NCBI RefSeq assembly: GCF_002002735.1
Contig: NZ_MUNY01000042.1
Span: 124,001 to 188,000 of the forward strand
Reading direction: 5' to 3'
From: Algoriphagus sp. A40
Lineage (GTDB): Bacteria > Bacteroidota > Bacteroidia > Cytophagales > Cyclobacteriaceae
DNA: 64,000 nt
Part shown: positions 62,176 to 64,000 of the stretch, piece after piece
How the letters are laid out: every line of letters begins with the position of its first letter
Position numbering within the stretch: the stretch's first letter is position 1
The notes under the pieces: generated by a model
Told to the model about the DNA's origin: nothing
What the model saw: the letters and a program-made list of their open reading frames with translations, nothing else
Database searches by the model: none
Position numbers and translations under genes: made by a program

Positions 62176-64000
62176 TTATGCTGCCTCTGCGTATAGCAGG
62201 GTTTGTAATTCTTCAATCGCTTTTTTGAATTCGTCTATTCCGCCAAATTCATTTACTATTTCTATAGGGTTTCCTTGCTGTGCAATAGGTTCAACCGAAA
62301 TGATGTCGGGGCTGATTTGATTTAAACCATAGTCCACATATTTTTCTAAAATCAAATTCAATACTTCTTTGGCTCTTTCGCTGTAATTGGAGAAAAGGTC
62401 AGGTTTGTTCTTTTTTAATAATTCAGCTCTTTGTTTTCTTGTTAATGGCTTTAAATCAAAGGCGATAAAGCAAATCAAGTCAAAGGGGTCTGCATCTTGT
62501 TGCTTCGTTATCTCCATCAATTGATCAATAGAAATTCCGTTGTTTTCCAAGTCTTCCAGAATACCTTTCCTCTCTTGCAAGTCATTCCATTTGCCACGGA
62601 AATCATTCAAAGAGGGAAATATTGTCGTGATTTGCTCTTTTGCATACTGAGTAAACTGTATGGTTCTTAGTTTTCCATATGCATCAAGAATCTGAACATT
62701 TTCAGCAACAATTGAAACTGTTCCTTCGCTGATATAATATTTTTTTCTTGGGTCCCCTTCGGTTCCGCCTGTGGGTGGATCGTCTGAATCGTCCTCATCT
62801 TCCCAATCTTCAGGTTCGTGTATTGATGGGTCTGGTATCCATTCATCACCGTCAATAATGTTCCCGTCTCCGTCAATTTCATCCTCGGTTATCAATGGTG
62901 GTTCTCCATCAAAGTCAGGGTCGGCAAAATTTCTTGTTGCACTCCCCGTGTAGTCTAAAATGGTGAAAAAGAGTTTTTCTTTATCTTCTCTTACTCTCGT
63001 TCCTCTACCCACAATCTGTTTGAATTCGGTCATCGAATTGACCATCCTAAAAATCACAATGTTTTTGCAAGTAGGAACATCAACACCAGTGCTCAATAAT
63101 TTGGAAGTGGTTACAATTACTGGAATAAGTTCGTCAATGTCCATAAACCTACCCAAATGCCCTTTTCCAATGTCGCCTTCTTCTGAAACAATACGAACAA
63201 CATAGTCGGGATATTGCTGAACTAAGTCAGAATTTAGGTTGCTTATTTCTCTGCGGAATTGGTCAGCGTGTTCTTGGTTTACGCAAAACACGATGGTTTT
63301 ATCAAACCTGCCGTATTTTACCATAAAGTTGTAAAGGTGCTTTACAACTGCTTTTGTTCTTGGCAAATAGGAAAGAGTATTTTCAAAATCGGGAGTTGTA
63401 TAAATGCCGTCGGGAATTAATTCTCCATTGTCATCCAGTTGTCCTTCTTCCGGTCTGAAACCTGTTGCATCAGTTTCGGTTACTACACGATGAACCAAAT
63501 AAGGAGCTAAAAATCCGTCCTCAATCCCTTGCTTTAAACTGTAGATGTATAGAGGGTTTCCAAAGTACGCGTAAGTGTCTTTGTTGTCGTCCCGTAAGGG
63601 TGTTGCAGTTAACCCAATTTGCACCGAAGTATTGAAATAATTTAAGATTATTCTCCAATTGCTGTCGTCTGAAGCACTTCCTCTGTGGCACTCGTCAATT
63701 ACAATAAGGTCAAAAAAGTCTCTCGGTAATTTCCTAAAGGCTCCCGGACGGTTGCTGTCCTCTGCCAAAGAGTGATAAGTTGAAAAATATACTTCTCTGC
63801 TACTTGGCAAACCTTCTTCGGTAACCAAGCATCTTGCATCTCCAAAAACTGCAAAGTCTTTGGCGTGTGGATCCGTAACTAATATACTTCTATCGGCTAT
63901 GAATAAAACTTTTGGTCTGCGGTGTTCACCTTTGGTGTTCCACCGGTTATTCCAAAGTTTATAAATGATTTGAAAAGCAATTGTTGTTTTTCCTGTTCCA
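62176..64000 (-). CDS. hsdR: Type I restriction endonuclease subunit R (5' part outside window)
   Basis: The frame is open to the window edge, and the visible start of the protein is GTGKTTIAFQIIYKLW, the Walker A motif. The helicase motif VIDECHRG and VGRGTRVREDKEKLF (motif VI) follow. The C-terminal ~250 residues contain an acidic stretch (~DGDEWIPDPSIHEPEDWEDE) and the EcoEI-type C-domain. The missing N-terminus should hold the nuclease domain. The protein translocates DNA with ATP and cuts at a distance. It is the first visible gene of the operon hsdR-hsdM-hsdS-unknown. Confidence 0.92.
   Translation of the reverse strand, partial: GTGKTTIAFQIIYKLWNNRWNTKGEHRRPKVLFIADRSILVTDPHAKDFAVFGDARCLVTEEGLPSSREVYFSTYHSLAEDSNRPGAFRKLPRDFFDLIVIDECHRGSASDDSNWRIILNYFNTSVQIGLTATPLRDDNKDTYAYFGNPLYIYSLKQGIEDGFLAPYLVHRVVTETDATGFRPEEGQLDDNGELIPDGIYTTPDFENTLSYLPRTKAVVKHLYNFMVKYGRFDKTIVFCVNQEHADQFRREISNLNSDLVQQYPDYVVRIVSEEGDIGKGHLGRFMDIDELIPVIVTTSKLLSTGVDVPTCKNIVIFRMVNSMTEFKQIVGRGTRVREDKEKLFFTILDYTGSATRNFADPDFDGEPPLITEDEIDGDGNIIDGDEWIPDPSIHEPEDWEDEDDSDDPPTGGTEGDPRKKYYISEGTVSIVAENVQILDAYGKLRTIQFTQYAKEQITTIFPSLNDFRGKWNDLQERKGILEDLENNGISIDQLMEITKQQDADPFDLICFIAFDLKPLTRKQRAELLKKNKPDLFSNYSERAKEVLNLILEKYVDYGLNQISPDIISVEPIAQQGNPIEIVNEFGGIDEFKKAIEELQTLLYAEAA

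Overview
The window looks like a chromosomal segment of a Bacteroidota bacterium, most likely order Cytophagales, family Cyclobacteriaceae (Algoriphagus-like). This placement rests on a SusC/SusD pair, many Bacteroidota-type lipoproteins, a XylR-type AraC regulator and PVC-type cytochrome/DUF1501 genes. It was made from gene content only. No rRNA, tRNA, CRISPR array, transposase or integrase was recognised.

Layout. 1-10839: heme-binding and degradative periplasmic genes of the planctomycete-cytochrome type. These are a beta-propeller/HEAT/cytochrome c protein cut by the window start, a Tat-exported esterase, and a three-gene operon (PSD1/DUF1549-DUF1553 lipoprotein, DUF1501 protein, membrane cytochrome with leucine-rich repeats). 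Two ~217-bp REP/BIME-like inverted elements flank the esterase. 10997-16052: single genes (PAS-LuxR regulator, membrane-anchored PAF-acetylhydrolase-like lipase, peptidoglycan-binding amidase, DHFR-like reductase, DUF1003 protein). 16284-23526: small protein-SusC-SusD operon, divergent from a purple-acid-phosphatase-like metallophosphoesterase. 23979-28740: two paralogous polytopic membrane proteins flanking a neutral-ceramidase-like hydrolase; both paralogs carry a hairpin over the start codon. 29028-37239: a sugar-utilisation locus, with MFS transporter and XylR regulator divergent from sialidase-like, YdjC deacetylase, sialidase-like and propeller/alpha-barrel genes. 37647-38177: an orphan ECF-like sigma factor.

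38290-53652 is the most unusual stretch. It holds a propeller-phosphoesterase fusion whose metal-binding motifs are degenerate, a gamma-glutamylcyclotransferase-like protein, a metallo-beta-lactamase-like protein and a giant kinase-ATPase-GAF-cyclase. These are followed by a tight operon of glutathione synthetase, DNase II-like nuclease, EgtA/GCS2-type glutamate-cysteine ligase, HAD phosphatase and an unknown cysteine-rich protein. The operon appears able to make glutathione, a thiol that is not general in Bacteroidota, and it embeds a DNase II relative that has no visible export signal.

53915-54732 is an AT-rich DUF1801/VOC gene pair with integron-cassette-like borders. 55315-57378 is a lipoprotein fusing two VOC domains, two cytochromes c and a rhodanese. 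58170-64000 is an AT-rich type I restriction-modification island (hsdR-hsdM-hsdS, hsdR running off the window). Its last gene is an unrecognised protein in which I see a possible PD-(D/E)xK nuclease core.
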